NCBI GenBank assembly: GCA_022266195.1
Contig: WHVY01000004.1
Coordinates: 8,759,501 to 8,823,500, forward strand
From: Tetranychus cinnabarinus
Lineage: Eukaryota > Arthropoda > Arachnida > Trombidiformes > Tetranychidae
Direction of reading: 5' to 3'
DNA: 64,000 nt
Shown: in pieces, positions 24,501-39,500 of the stretch
Layout of the letters: every line of letters begins with the position of its first letter
How positions within the stretch are numbered: the first letter of the stretch is position 1
Made by a program: the position numbers and the translations under genes
The notes under the pieces: generated by a model
Told to the model about the DNA's origin: nothing
The model's input: only the letters and a program-made list of their open reading frames with translations
Databases searched by the model: none

Positions 24501-27500
24501 TGAATCAAGTTGAAATTAATAATAAATATAAAGGCAAAATCGTTGATACAAAATTGATCAACTTAAATCAGACAAAATAGTCAGAATTGAAGCGATTTAC
24601 TGTTTAGCTGAATCGACAAATGACAATGCTTGCAAAAATATATCGTCCGAGAAACAGAAAAGAAAAAGAAAAATCCAAAAATTCTCTGATATTCTCTGAT
24701 ATTCTGGGACTCTGCAACTCTCCAATTAACCCTGAATCGAGTCTATTAGTTTGACAAACTTTGCAACTTGAAGAACAAAAAACGAAAAGAAAAGAAGATG
24801 AAACTTTGCGATTATAATAATTGCGGCTCAATGTGACAATAAAGATGATTTTTCATTTGGAAACTCCTCTCATCATCTATTCAAAGGACATGTTGGATCA
24901 TTACCTGTAAAATATTAGCCTATTAAGGTAAAGAGATGAAAGCAAATAAATATCATCAATTAGCATTGAGCTTCAATTCACGTTGAAGAGAAAAGGCATC
25001 TTCTTATTCAGACCAATGGAAGCTCAATTCCCTGTTCAATCAATCCCTTTTGTGTAGCTATTGAGTTGATTAGGTGACTTCAATCATGATCATAATAATC
25101 TATAATGATGGCGATGAGCATAAAAAAGGGATGAAAATTGATGAAAAAATAATGAAACAAAACATGTTCCTAGACAAGAGACGAAGAACGAAGAAAAAAA
25201 GATGAAAAAAATGATGAGAATCATCAATGACAAAGATTGTCATCCACTCCAAGTAACAGTGAAATCTCTTAATTAAATCTCAAGATAATATCAACCTTTT
25301 CTTCAATGAATCCAAGCATTATTCAGTTTCCATCTGAATGAATTTAAATTGTCAAACAAGTTGAAGTATGAATAAAAAAAGGATGAAACATTGGCTCAAG
25401 TTAACCAACAATTTGATTGAAATATTTAAATCTTTAATGAGGAGAAAAATGTTTCCAGGGAAATTGACTTTTTTTCAGAGCAAAAGAAATACAAACTTGT
25501 TAAATGTTCTGAAGATGATTCCAAAAGTCGCCATGTTGAGAGAATTTTTATTTTGAATGGAAAACTTAATTTTCATTATTTCGTTACCGATTATCAATAA
25601 TAATTGATTTATATTCAAAATTTGAAGCTCGAAAATGATGGTAAATGTAGAGCAAAAGATTACTTATCATTGAATTTCATTGAATTGCATTTCAAGAATG
25701 CCTATTAAAGTTACCATGAAAAGAGAGTTTCAATAGTTAGATTATTTTCATTCTTTAATGAAATGTAAATTGAAGATAATTCACTGCAGACTTTACTCAA
25801 TTTTCACTTGGGAATTTGATGAAATATTCAATTTCAAAATGATTATCATATTAACAGAGATGTATGATTTGAGCGAAACGTGAAAAAATAATGGTTTCAA
25901 AGAGTTGAGATTTAATCATTTCATTAACAATGAACAAGTTTTTTTTTCTTCTTCTTCTGTAGTAATGCGTTTTTTTTCACTTTCGGTAATTTTCACGATT
26001 CCAATTAACTAGAAATTTTGACTTTTCCAATTACTTCATTCATGGAAAGCGAAGTAATTTTATTCAGTTCAACCTCTTTCAACTATCCTTTTACCAGGTT
26101 TAATGTTTCAATGTGTGGATTAGGTTTGGCTATCCATGAAACTGTTGACCTAGAAATGACAAACTCGATTCTATTGATTCTATCCAATATCTGACAAGGC
26201 AAAATCTTGTAATGACTTTATTATTAAGCGGCTTATTTGCTGCTCTAGAAATAAAATTACTGTTCGTTTAATTGCATATCGAACTCAATAAACGACTGGT
26301 ATGAGTTAAAAGTTGCAAGCGAACTGAGAAGTTGTTTGAAAGCTAGAAGTTAAGTGCGAAAATTTGCATTCAAAGTGGCGATTCGTCTTTCTATATGCAT
26401 TTGATGAGTACTCTAAGCTAGATGCAGTCAAAGGTTTTTTAAAAACCATTTTATTGTGTGAAATCGCTTTTCGATTCATACAATTTTCGCTCGATTTTGG
26501 TTGCGAAAGTATTAACGATTCAAAACAATGAAAATCGAAAACCTTGGATCGTTTTTGCATAACTCAAGTCACAATAACTTGATTGGTCTCTGAACATATC
26601 ATGTTTTAGTAGCATATGACTAGAGTCAAGAATGAAACGAAAGGAGAATTTATGATACCCAGAAGGAATCTTTATTGATGGGAATGACAATTTATGACTT
26701 GAATTGAAAGTTTTGAGAACGTTTTCAAGCAGAATTTGCAGATTTCTCTTCTAAAACTAAGTTTATTTTAAGATCTAACAATGGTAAGACTCGTAAGATG
26801 GTTGATTTTTGGTGGCAGGTATCGCTCAACCACTTGTAAACTTTGCAGCATGAAAACTCGAGCAATAAAGTTATTAATTTTGGTTTCATTGGAATGAAAA
26901 GTTTGGCAAGTTGAGAAAAAGAAAGGGATAAATTCGTGAAGCCATTCGTGAAGCTATTTGAAATGTGTACAGCATTGCAATGGTTTAATAGCAAAATGGA
27001 AATGAAAAGATCTTCAGAGTTTAAAGTTATCGTGCGAAATCATTGACTCAACTAACAAGGGAACTTCACGAAGTGATACCAAGCGATTTTAATGTTCTAT
27101 AGCTCATTCGAAAGCGCTCGTCAAGTAGATAAAGAGTTACAATTTTTAGCTGCTGATACGCACTTTCACAAAAGTTACAGGGTTTCCTATCGAAAATTTC
27201 AGTCCACAAATAATTATATAAAACGCTGACCAAGTTTCAGATTTTGATTTTTTAACAAAATTTTTTCTACGTAGTGAAAATTCAGGCTATTATCTTTCAT
27301 TTGATACTAAGATCGTAGTTATGTGACACACAGATAGCGTGCAAATCGATTTTTAAAAAAAAGTTCATGAAAAAAATTGTAAATCCTATGAGAAAATTAC
27401 ATTGAGAAATCAAAAATATCTCGATCTCCCATAGACAAAAGTTGTTAAAGTCTCAATTTTTTTCATCGGCTTTTTTTCAAAATCGATTTGCACGCTATCT

Positions 27501-30500
27501 GTTTGTCCTAAAACTATGATCGTAGTACCAAATGAAAGACAAAAGACTGAATTTTATATTATAAAAAGAATCTGACATTTAATTTTATTTATTAAAAATT
27601 TTATATAATTATTTGTGGGCTGAAATTTTTCGATGGGAAACCCTGTAACTTTTGTAAAAGTGCGTATCAGCAGCTAAAAATTGTAACTCTTTATCTACTT
27701 GACGAGCGCTTTCGAATGAGCTATAGAACATTGAAATCGCTTGGTATCACTTCGTGAAGTTCCCTTGTAAGCTTAATAAGTTACATTAATTATTAACGAT
27801 AATCTCTGCAAGATTGGATCGAAATAGCAATAACTAATAGAACAAGGGACAGAAGAATTGAATGTTAGTAGAGAATTAAGCTAATTGACTATTAATTTAT
27901 AATAATGCAAAATTGAATCAACAAAAGAAGAGTAAAGAATAATTAAAAACGATTAAAATTGAAACGTTGCATTAATGCCAAGTTAATTAACGAAAGATGA
28001 TCCATTGTAAATCCATTTATTATTTTACTTGAGAGTTTCATTCAGAAATTTAAATATATGCAGAAAATTTAGAGCTAATAGATTATTCCATCATAAAATG
28101 ATACATTGAAAAGAATCGGAAGTAAATATACAAAGAGATAAATCCATAAACGTCGAACTTTGCAATCCAATTAATATTTCAATATTAATTTTGTTTTCAT
28201 TTTATTAGTTTCTTTCAGGCTCACTGAACTGTTATTTAGTTGCAGCATTAAAAAGCATCAATATTGTTTATAATTTATATTATTCAAAGTTATTCAAAAG
28301 TCAATCATGAGAAATGAAACACTTCTCATGATTAAATTATTCAGTTAATTCTATGCAAAAAGCTCATTCAAACGGAAAGATAGAAACGTGTGTTTAGCAA
28401 ATATTTCATAGGATTATTGAATGCTAGAGTAATGCAAATATTAAAACTTGTACCTTAAGGTAAAGTTGAAAATAATTGTAACTCGAAAAGAGCACAAGAT
28501 AAACTTAGATACATTTAATGCATTTCAAGTCGAAATATAACGAATGGAATAAAAGTAAAGGCAAAATCCATCAAGTCCTCTGTTGACCCGTTCATTTGCT
28601 ATTCAACAAATTGTCATTTCCCAATGTTATTAACAAAATGCAAAGAAAAATTAATTAAAAATCATTCTTTGCACAATTTACATCGAAATGATTGAAGTCA
28701 TTTGTTAGCCTTTTAGCATAAAGTGGAATTGGATTGCAAGGTTTGTAAGATTTTTTCTGTTGGTCAGTTTTGCATATTTCAATATTCCATTCAATTCATT
28801 CTTGTTTCGTTAGGTGAAAAGAGTTTGAATCGAAATGGAAAGACAATTGCTAATGCATAAAAAGTTGAATTCACTGTTTAGATTGTGAAAGTTGAACATT
28901 TGTTTAAAGTGTAAATCGAAGATGAGTTATGATGAATGCATTAAGTGTTCAATTGTACATTTATTTATAATGCAAATTAATTACAATTCAATCAGATTTT
29001 TGTTCATTTCCATCATTAATATTAATATCATTAGCTCGTCTAATTGCTTTCAGATAATCCTTTTCAATGTAATGCATAATTGAATGTTATGAAGCCAAAC
29101 ACAATGATGGGAGAGACGCTAATGGAGCTCTAATTGTTGTAGTTGGTTACATGAGATGCAAAGGGAAAGAAGGGAAACAAGAGAAAAACTATTAAATGAA
29201 TTACAATGAACATTTGTGTTGACCATTTGATTAACTATGTCTATTAATCTCGATCAACTAGAAAAGGGTCTAGTTTATTGTTGAAGGTTCAACTCTCAGT
29301 CAAGAAGGAATACCTGTTGAACCAACAAAATGCTTGCTTCAAATTAAACTCGAACTGCAACAAAAAGTAAATGAGATTTACTCAAAGTTGATTAAATTGA
29401 TCATTAAACAGTTGCAAACATTTAAAGTAAACTTCATTGAAACTGATTGCAATTGAAAAAAGGGAAAGCTTGCATTAATTAATGCAATGATAAGCCAGAG
29501 TAAAATGAAAACTCTGATTTTCTTAATTGAATGCAGAGTTGAATGCTAGAAGAAAAAAGATTCAAATAAAAGTAACGTTAAGCTTGATTGAAACGATAAA
29601 TTACCAACGAAGAAAAAAACAATTTAAAACAATTTCCATCTTAAAACAGAGAATCAAAGTATTATTAGAACAAAGTTTTACCGTCTCAACATCTGCAATT
29701 CTGGATCGAACACACATAAATATGAAATTAAAAGAACAAACAAATTCTCAAAAGAATAATTCTGCAAAAGAAATAAGTTATTGAAGTTCAATGGATTTAG
29801 TTTCATTGCAATGTTCGTTCAATGTTAGCGAATCTTTGCAATCAGTTCAAGAAATGCTTCCAACGAAAGAAAGAAATGATTTCTTCGTTCGAATAGAAGT
29901 TGATATTGGAAGTTTTTTGCATGAAAACTCTTTTCCATTGAAATTCTGTGTGGAATTACGTTCGAGTAAACAAGTCAAACTGGGAAAGTTTCAGTTGCCA
30001 ATAAATCAGGTTAATTAGTTTGCTTATAAGGTAATGTTGGTAAAATAAAAGCATTTTGTTGGCTGAATAAGAAAAGGTATGAGAAGGATAAAGGGAATGA
30101 TGAGAGTAAAAAAGCAAAGAGAACATAATGAAACATGTAAACATGGGAAAGGGTTAAATGAATTGATACAAAAGGGAATGAAATGGTTAAACACACATTG
30201 CTGTTTAAATATCGTACAAGACAAAAGATTACTGGATAATAAATTATTAATTGTTTTCCATCAACTCAAATGTATTAATATAATGGAAAAAAATGGAATA
30301 ACAATTATTTACACTTTTAATGAAACTGATTTACTCATTTAATTGTCATTACGTTGAAAAATTCATCCAAACCTGTGGGTTAAGTGAAGAAGGAAAATGA
30401 AGGTAATTACTTTTTTTCTAATCAAATTACAGTTTCAAACGTTTCTTGTCGATTCGCTCAATCTTTTCGTTTAAATTAATATTTAAAGTTAACCATTCAG

Positions 30501-33500
30501 TTCTATTCAATTGGATAAAGTTGACTAAAAAAGACAATTGATTCCAAGTTCATTATCGACTAGAATATTTCACATCACGTTGTTTCCATTCATTATAACT
30601 ATTATCGAAAATTGGTCTTTAGCTTCTATTTGTTGAGAAGTTCATGAACGATATTATCAATGGATTACAAAGGATACTTTATAAGCTACGAAATAAGTAT
30701 ATTAATGGTTAAACAGCCAATTGCATCTCAACTTTTTTCGTCATTAAGTTTCAATATCAACTTCTTTCTGCCATTTCTGCATCATTATAAATCTGCAAAT
30801 TATTGAAACTGACTTTTGCGTTACAATTTACTTTATTCATTAGTAAGGTTCGTCTACGAAATTGCTAGTCTTGAGACCTTTAATGAGTCAATTGATTCGT
30901 TGCAATACGAGTCTTTTCATTAGCTAAACTAATATCAAAGGTTTATCGAAGTTTCAGGTTTATTGCTTATGTTTATCAATGCTTCGGTTTAATAACATTG
31001 ATAACTGTTTCGCTGAAAGGAAGGATGATGAGCATTTGTTAATTTCGTTGAAGCAAACGCGTTTAGTTTGGATTGAACGTAAGTTAATCGAATGATGTTT
31101 GCAGTAAAGAATACGCAAATTGCATTATATTATCTCGCAGAGTGTTTATGCATTAGAAGATGTAACTTGATCGTTTAATTAGGAGACATTAGAAGTACTG
31201 CGTTTGTCCATTGAAAGGTTTTCATAACAATCTATTCCATTAGCTAATATTTCATTACATTGTATTGCAGGACTTCCATTATTATTTAATGTAATTTTGT
31301 GACGAATTTGGAGAATTGCGAAAAGTCGAAAATTTAAAAGGTGTAAACTTGATATGTTTTTCCTGTATAGAGTGATATCAGTGGTTGGGTTTGAAGAAAC
31401 ATGAATAGTAGTCGAAGCAATAAGGAAAACTGTATGAAAGCGAAAATAGTTGCAAAGGATTTTCAAGTTTCATGGTTTATATTTTGCTACTTTTGAGACT
31501 TATATTCCCATTAGGAGTGAAGAGAAAGATATAAAAGCGATAGTTTTTTATGCCCTCAAATGCAACAGCATATTGAACATTTATGAACAGTTTCTTTGTC
31601 TCTATTCATATTTATTATCCCCACTAAATGTCAATATCAATATTCATTTTCATCAAAAACCAAACGATTCAACTATTGGAAGCGATTCTTAATCGCTTAA
31701 AGGATAAGCAAAAGTACAAAATGGACAATAAAATAGCAACGGTTCAAACTGATTCAACGAATCACAAGTTTTAACATTTACTGAATGAACTGCTTCGCTA
31801 AGTTGAGGAAAATTGATGAAGGTTACTAATCAAGAATATTAAGATGATAATAAACGATTGGAACGAGACCGAAAAAGTGAATGAGAGAAGACGGAATGAG
31901 ACGCTAAATGTAGAGTTACTGGAAATGCTTTATGTAAAGGTCAGAATTGTTTGCTTTTCTTCAAATCTTTTCTGGTCAATCCATCTTCCATCATTCAGAG
32001 TCAAGTTTATTATTTGTTTTATCAACATGAAACTTCATGGATCATCGTTGCTCTACCAAGAATTGAAAATTCAACTTTACTCATCAGATTAACAATCAAC
32101 ATGATTCCTTGTTACCCTGCTATTTAACCCTCAGCTTTTGTTGCTATTTACATTGTCAGTGAATTAACACAGAATGAACTTGATTCCATTTCATTCATTA
32201 TTGACGTGATTTACATGATAACCAGATAGGAAAACAATTGCATCTGCAAGTTGAATAAACAGAAAATCAATAGAATGAATAAATTCATAGATTAATATGA
32301 TTTACTCAAATTGATTGGGTTCGCAAAAATATGATAATGGAAGTAATTTTCAGCTAAAAAAGAGTTGAACCATTTTAATAATTGACTTGTGAATGAATGA
32401 AATTATTTACTACTTTTAATCTTGACAATAAATTAGATTGATTAACAGTCACAAATGTTGACAAAAGCGATGAAAGGCTAAAGTTGCCTATTTGATTAAC
32501 AGTTTGGCTTTTCGCAAAGAGCACAAAATGATGATAACATCGAAACTAAAAAGACGCAAAATGTTTAAAAATAGCCAAAGTAAACGAAAGGGAAAAACTC
32601 CAAGACAACTGTGATAAGATCAACTCCATTGACTGGGAGTTTTGTGATGTTCCCATTCAATTTGATAGATTAAATGGATTCGCTGGTTGACAAACAAACA
32701 AAGGAAAGGTGATCGACTTGAATTTTTGACATTATTATTGAAAATGTTAATTCAATGATTGAACAATAAACATTTGCGATAAAACAGAAAACAAAAAAGC
32801 ATTTCCTTTAGTTGAACAAGCAACAATCAAATGGGTCAACATTGAAACATTAATCAACAAAGAATATGAACAATAAAGGAATCTCATTGATTTCATTAGT
32901 GTGTGGACACTGAGTGAAAATTGAAATGGATATTGAATTTCTTTCGTTTCATTGGGATCCAATTTAATTGAAAAAGTCATTCAAAGCTGATCCAGACTCA
33001 TGATATACGAAACCATGAATGGTTTGAATGTTTCGTATAAAATTACTACAAACCTGGAATCATTTAAATTGCAAAAAGGGAACAATTTAGAAATAATGAA
33101 ATCTCAATTTTCTTTCATTACCAAAACTTGAATTAGTTTTTAAAACAATGAATTTCATTTTGCATTGTGATATAATCTCACAAAGGAAAGTCTTTTATTG
33201 CTAATAATTGTTATTGGAATGAGTATTAATATTGAATGAACATTTAATTAATTCATATCAATCTACCAATTATCATTTCATGAGAAAAATTTTATTAAAT
33301 AGTCAATTTAAATAACATAACTTGGATTGATTCGATGAAAAGTAAGATGAATATGAAATGAAGAATAGTAGAAGTTCAAACATGAAAGAAAATTCATTAT
33401 CTCATAGAACATGAAAAATTTATCAAATCTAGTGGACCCAACGATTCTGACCATCTCGATGTTGCTCGGTTTTCCTGGGATATTAATTCGATGCAACTTT

Positions 33501-36500
33501 ATAAGAATATGAATTTATTTAAATCTCTTTATTTTCTCGCTCAAGTTGAAGTCATAATTGTCGAAGTGACTGCTCGACAAAATATGAGTTTTGACATCAT
33601 AGTAAGAACTCCAGTAAGTCATTACTTGTCGATCATTTGCACATTTCGTATCGTTTCTCGATCAATCGAAATGTGTGGTTAGTTTCGAATGAATATCCAT
33701 GTTGATCCATTTCGTGGATAAGTTTGTGGACTTAAAGAACTGTAAAGCTAAAGTTTTGAATCGGTAATAGAAATGAACAGCTCTTTCAATTTTAATTGCT
33801 GCTCATTTGGAGTTTGCATTTGCAAATAATCTGAATCTTATTATAGATTTGAATTGTTCTTGTAAATTTGTATCAACATTTAATTGTTGCAGTTACAATT
33901 TTACAATTTTACATTTGCAAAAATGAACATTTCTATGTTAACATGACAACTGTTTACTGAAGTTAAATGACATAAAGGACGAGAAGACAAAGATTGTGAT
34001 TCATTTATGGAGCTTAATAAGTGTCAAAATAATGACAGTAACATCCTGAATAACCAATAGAGACAATTAAAAGCAATATAAAAAATCGGTTAAACGGCAG
34101 AAATGATGGTAAAAATAGAGACAATAATTTGTTTTTGCCTTTCATGCGAATCAAGGTTGACAAGTGAATTAAAAGTATCAGACAGCTTCAATCGATTCAA
34201 TCATGAGTCTAGTTTTCTTTCTTTTTGCTTTCTGAATGAAAGAAACAAAAAATGAACTTTTTTCTAGGAAATGAACTGATATCGTTAAATTGTATCAACT
34301 GGAAGCAAAAATTATTCAATTAGCTGGAAATTGGTGAGAAAAAAAGGATAATTCTGAATTCAATTGCAACCAAGGTGGATTAGGGTCAAAGAAAGGATAG
34401 AAAAGGTTTGCATGGAGAAGAGAAGAAAAATGACAAAATCTAAAAATGCTGATTCTTTCTTTAGACTTTACTTTCCATTTCAAGCCAAAGGGATTCAAAG
34501 GGCATCAATCTATTTTGATCAACTTCATCTGGATTGGATCATAATGTGAAATAGAAAATGTAATTTTAGTTTTGGTCTTTCGTTTTTCCTCTGGCTTAGC
34601 CTTTTATTGAAACAAATTGTAAACGTTTTTCTTTTGAACAAAAAGTAAAAATTGATTATTGAAGTGTAAAATTTTCTATCACAGAAAATATTGCAATTCC
34701 ACTGAAAAAGGGTGCAACTCAGGGTGATGGTTTGTTCGCCATTCTTTGCCTCACTGACGAACAGTTTTCAACATTTTCCTGTTTTCCAAATAAATATCGG
34801 TGACAGTCTCAATATCAATGAGTTTTCAGTCAACTTTGGATAATGTAACTGGATAAGAAAATTCAAGTTTTCAAATTGATGGTCAAAGTTGTTGATTGAT
34901 TGGAGTTGCAAGGGATGAAATTATTAAATGGATTAAATTGAATTAGAGAGAAAAATGTTGATTCATTTTGTTTGATGGCTTTTGCATGTGAGTTATCCAA
35001 CATTTCTGTTGGTATTTTAACCTGAAAAGTGATATTCGACAAAACTTATCTAAATAATTTTCCCTCCAAAGATGATTTCTGCATCAATTTAACTGAACAT
35101 TTTTTATCTCAGGAAATGCAATTTTCAAATGATATGTTTTATTCAAAGTTGAATAAGGAGTTCAATGGAAACCAGAAATTTTGTTTCATGTTTGAAAAGT
35201 CAATGATTCCAGTTGAATTGAAAAAACTGGACAAGTCTCAATTGAACGAGGATTCAGATGAAATATAAAGGTTTGAAAATGAATCAAAAGTTTATTCAAT
35301 GGTCAAAATGTATCTACAATTTATTCTGACAAGAATTATTTTAAAAAATTCCAGTCAAAACCAACTCAGAGTTTTTCATCATTCTGCGTGGGATTGAAAC
35401 CATTCCTAGTAATCAATTCTTTCAGAACAGAAATTCGTTCCGATTTGAGTTTCATAAACTTTCGCATAATTGCACAATAAATAGTACAAGCCTTTTAGAT
35501 GTTTTTACACATTTCAAATTAATGTTTTGACTCAATATCCTTCTTTGGATGCTTTTGTCCAATATTTTTCCTTGGTTTTCAACGATTTATTGAGTCGTCC
35601 ACTCCAAGAATCAAACACGCTTAAGTCTTGTAATAATGAATAATCATAGATAAACTAATAGACTCGCATCCAGGGATTTCTTGGGATGTCTTATTTTTAA
35701 AGAAATGAAATCTCGAATTATTGAGCTTGGTTTTAATTAACTTTCGGGTTTTTAAAGAAACATGAAACTTTTTCAAAGTAAAGTTTAGGTAACCAATCCA
35801 TTTTCATTGGACTCTAAGAAGGAAAAATTGAAGCTTCACAATTTTTTTAAACACTTTATAAAATTTTCGGTTCACTGGTACTCAAGCTCTCTTCAGTTAC
35901 CAAAGTCAAGTTTTTATCTGTACGACTAGTAACATTAGTTATTTTCCCTTTGTAACCGTTTGAATCACTGAGTATGAAAATTTTCGACTCGAACTATCAT
36001 AATATACATTTTTAATTATTTTCAGCATTGATAGATGAATAGAGGAGATTATAAAAACTAGGTAATCCTACCTTCTTTGATCCAAACCCTTGTGCTAACC
36101 CTTTCTTAAGCGCATATAAAAACAGCTGAAATACTTTGTAGAATCACTGTTAAAATGATCAATAAAAATACGCAATAGTCCATGAAGACTTATCACTTTA
36201 TTGTCCTCATTTGAATGATAAATTGCAAATTCCTGTGAATTAGCCAATCTGAAAGACTTGAATATTACATAAATTATTCATGTAACTCAATCAGTTTCGT
36301 GCAGGCTCATTATTTCCTGGGCGACCGATAGTAAAACAAATACTTTGTGAATAATCTAAACTGAAATTCAGTTCAAAGCAAGCGCTCATCATTTTCACAC
36401 AAACCATCGAATCAACTTCCAACTATTTACTCTTCAACTAATACTATTAATACAAGTAACACTTTTATAAAGTTTTTTATCGGAAAACCCAATTTTACCA

Positions 36501-39500
36501 AAACATTGACAAACAATTAAACAAAATTGATTGAAAATTTTAGCTGAAGCATGAAATGATATTGAATCTTGTAAGATCGACAATTATTCATCGTTAAATC
36601 TCTCACAATAACTTGCATTTCGAGTAAACTTAAAAAGGTCGCTTTCAAGTTTGGGCAAAAAGATAATCGAAACTGAAAATGTGAAAAAGTATAAAACAAT
36701 TTATCAAAATTAATCGAAAGATTCTTACCGATAAAAACAGAGATGAAGAAGAGATGCAAAGGTATTCCAATTATTGGGGAGGCAATGTTGAGGAACCAAT
36801 TCGGAGTCATTGGGAAGAGTCGAAGAAACAAAAGATAATAGATTAATGAGGAACGATTATCTTCCACTTTACGCCGTAATACAGTTAATTGTCTTGAAAA
36901 TTGCCTCGAAATCCATGATTTGCCACAAAAATTTGATAAAAGGTAACAAAATGTTGCTCCAGTTGCTGTTAAAAGGCAAGCAAGCGTGAAACCAGCCTTT
37001 AATCCAAACAATGCTCCGGACAAAAGATTCTGGTGTTGAGATGAACAACAAGAAAATCATACATTGTATTATTCGCAACATGAAAAGGATAATTGATCAA
37101 TGAGCGAATCAATGAAAAGAATAAAGAAAATGGTGAAAAATGAAAAATCTAAAGCCTCGAATATGAAAGCAAGCAAGGAAAACGAATGTTCAATAATAAC
37201 TCGGAAAATGATTGTTATTAGTTTATGTCTATCATGTTTCTTTTATTGTACCTTTTCCATCGAGTTTTATAACATTAATGAAAAGTTGATGATAATCAAT
37301 TTGCAATTTTTACTTTCAATGCAAATTCAAGTTAATGTTTTCCCTTGAAATTGATGTTTCAACTCAACATTTGGAGTAACAATTGGAGCAACTTTAAACT
37401 ATCATTCCGATCACATTTAATGTAATACAATTAACATTAACTATGCATGACATTGATTTTTTTTGGAAACATCCAAAGACTCATTTATATTCATCTTAAC
37501 ACACATTATTTGTTTTGATCGAGAAATAAAAAGACAAGAACATTTACATATTTAAAATGATTTGAATACAACAAGTTTTTTCATGGTTTTTCTTCTTCTT
37601 CTTCATTCCTCATCAAATTAAACTTTATCATCTTAATTCGAGCATCTTTTACTCTTTCAATGAATCTTTTAATTTTCAAATTACGTGATTCAATATTCTT
37701 AATGTTACCATGAAAAAACTGGAGAACGTTGATTTCTCGCTGATAGTCTGGTGAAATTTTTCAGACGATATTGATCAACTCTTTTAATTGTATTTTCAAG
37801 GTAATTCTGTTCAACTTTGCATTCTGTTTGCTTGTTATTTTTCGTTTTTCATTTACATGAAGTTATAAAGGAAAACATGGAAACATTGTATCAATCATAG
37901 AGAAAATTCTGGCGTCTATTGAAATCAGTCTTTTTGTCTGCAAATAAATGAACTTTTCTTTCAACCTCGAGTGTATCTTTCATTTTTTGGTTTGTTTGGT
38001 GGTAAAAGTTGTTTACGAGATCATTCATTAAGTAAACGATAAAAAAAATGTAACGAAGAACAGAAATTGGACGATTTTTCGCTCCTATTAAGCGATTCAT
38101 ATTCAGGCAAAAAATTTCGTCTACGTTTCGTTCAAGATTCCAATCTGAAAAGGCTTATCAGTACTCCATCTGGATGAACGATTTTCAATGAAGAACTTTG
38201 TGTCTGACGAATAGCAAATTACCGGAAACAATTTTCTGTTAACTGATTTAAATATGCAATCACTTGAAATTTAACGGAATCAATCGAATGTTAGTTTTGA
38301 AAAAATTTCTTGTGACATGAAGTATTTAAAGTTGCTTTCAAATCATCTTCACACAGTGAACAAGCAAAGGACATTTTATTCGTTTATAATGTTAAGGAAA
38401 AGGAAACAAAGTTAATGCTCATTGAACTGATAACTTGATACAGTTTCTGCTAATACATTGTTTTACATAAAACAGCACTGGGAGTTGATTTTACTGGCAA
38501 ATTTCATGAAAGAAGGACAAGTGTTTATGGACCATCAATGGTTTGATTGAATAAACTTTCAATTAAAACATGAAACAGAAAAGGAAATAATTGTCAAAAT
38601 ATTTCTCTAGTGGGATTCAAATTCCACTTGAATGAACAAAGAAGTTTTTTTCAGAAAATGAATATTCATGAAGAAAAGGAAAAAACAAGAATTTGAATGA
38701 AAATGAAAAGATTATTTCAAGTTGAATTGAAAAAAGGTGATTGTATTATGATCAAGAGTCTGTTTAAAATAAACAGAATGAAATGTCAAAATCCAACGTT
38801 TCAATTTTAAAGTTGCCTGATGAAACTTTCAAGAACCAAAATAGAATATAAATTGAAAATTTTGTCAACTTTCGTTGGCTTTTTTCTTCCTCTAATCAAT
38901 CATAATTATCCGGAAATTGGTGATAAAGAAACATTACAATTGCATTTCTATTTCAAGCAACTTTCAGGGAAAGTAACTCGATAAATATGAATGTGAAATG
39001 TTTCAGATGAAATGGAAAATGAATCCATAGAAAGTATAGATTGTGTCTATTTCATTGAAATTTGGTGAAATGAAAAGTCTAAGGTTAATATTGATAATAA
39101 TGAGGCAAGTTTGATGAAAGAAGCTGAAATTGTTCAGTAAAGTGTTTCAATTGAACTGGAAGACTTGAATGCAAAGATTAAATTTTTATAGTTTCAGTCT
39201 GTTAAGAGATGAAAAAAGGTTTGCTTTTGAAAAGCTAATTGAATGTAAATCACTCATTAATAATAACTGTCATGTGAATAAAAGTTCTGAAATGAAAACT
39301 CTGGAAATAACCTTGAAATTCGCATAAAAACAAATGACGGGAATCAAAGTCTTTCAGCTAAAAAATCAAATTTAACAAGTTTCAAGATCAGATATGCCAA
39401 TGTACATTGTCAAGAACAAGTCGAAATTGGAACTAAATTCCAAAGAGCAAGTGACTTGACGGGAAAGGGCCATAAGGTTCACTCGTTCAGTTTTCGTTTT

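Noticed and set aside
31179..31466. 95-codon minus-strand frame with an apparent signal peptide
   Set aside because: Its first codon is TTG rather than ATG and there is no supporting exon structure.
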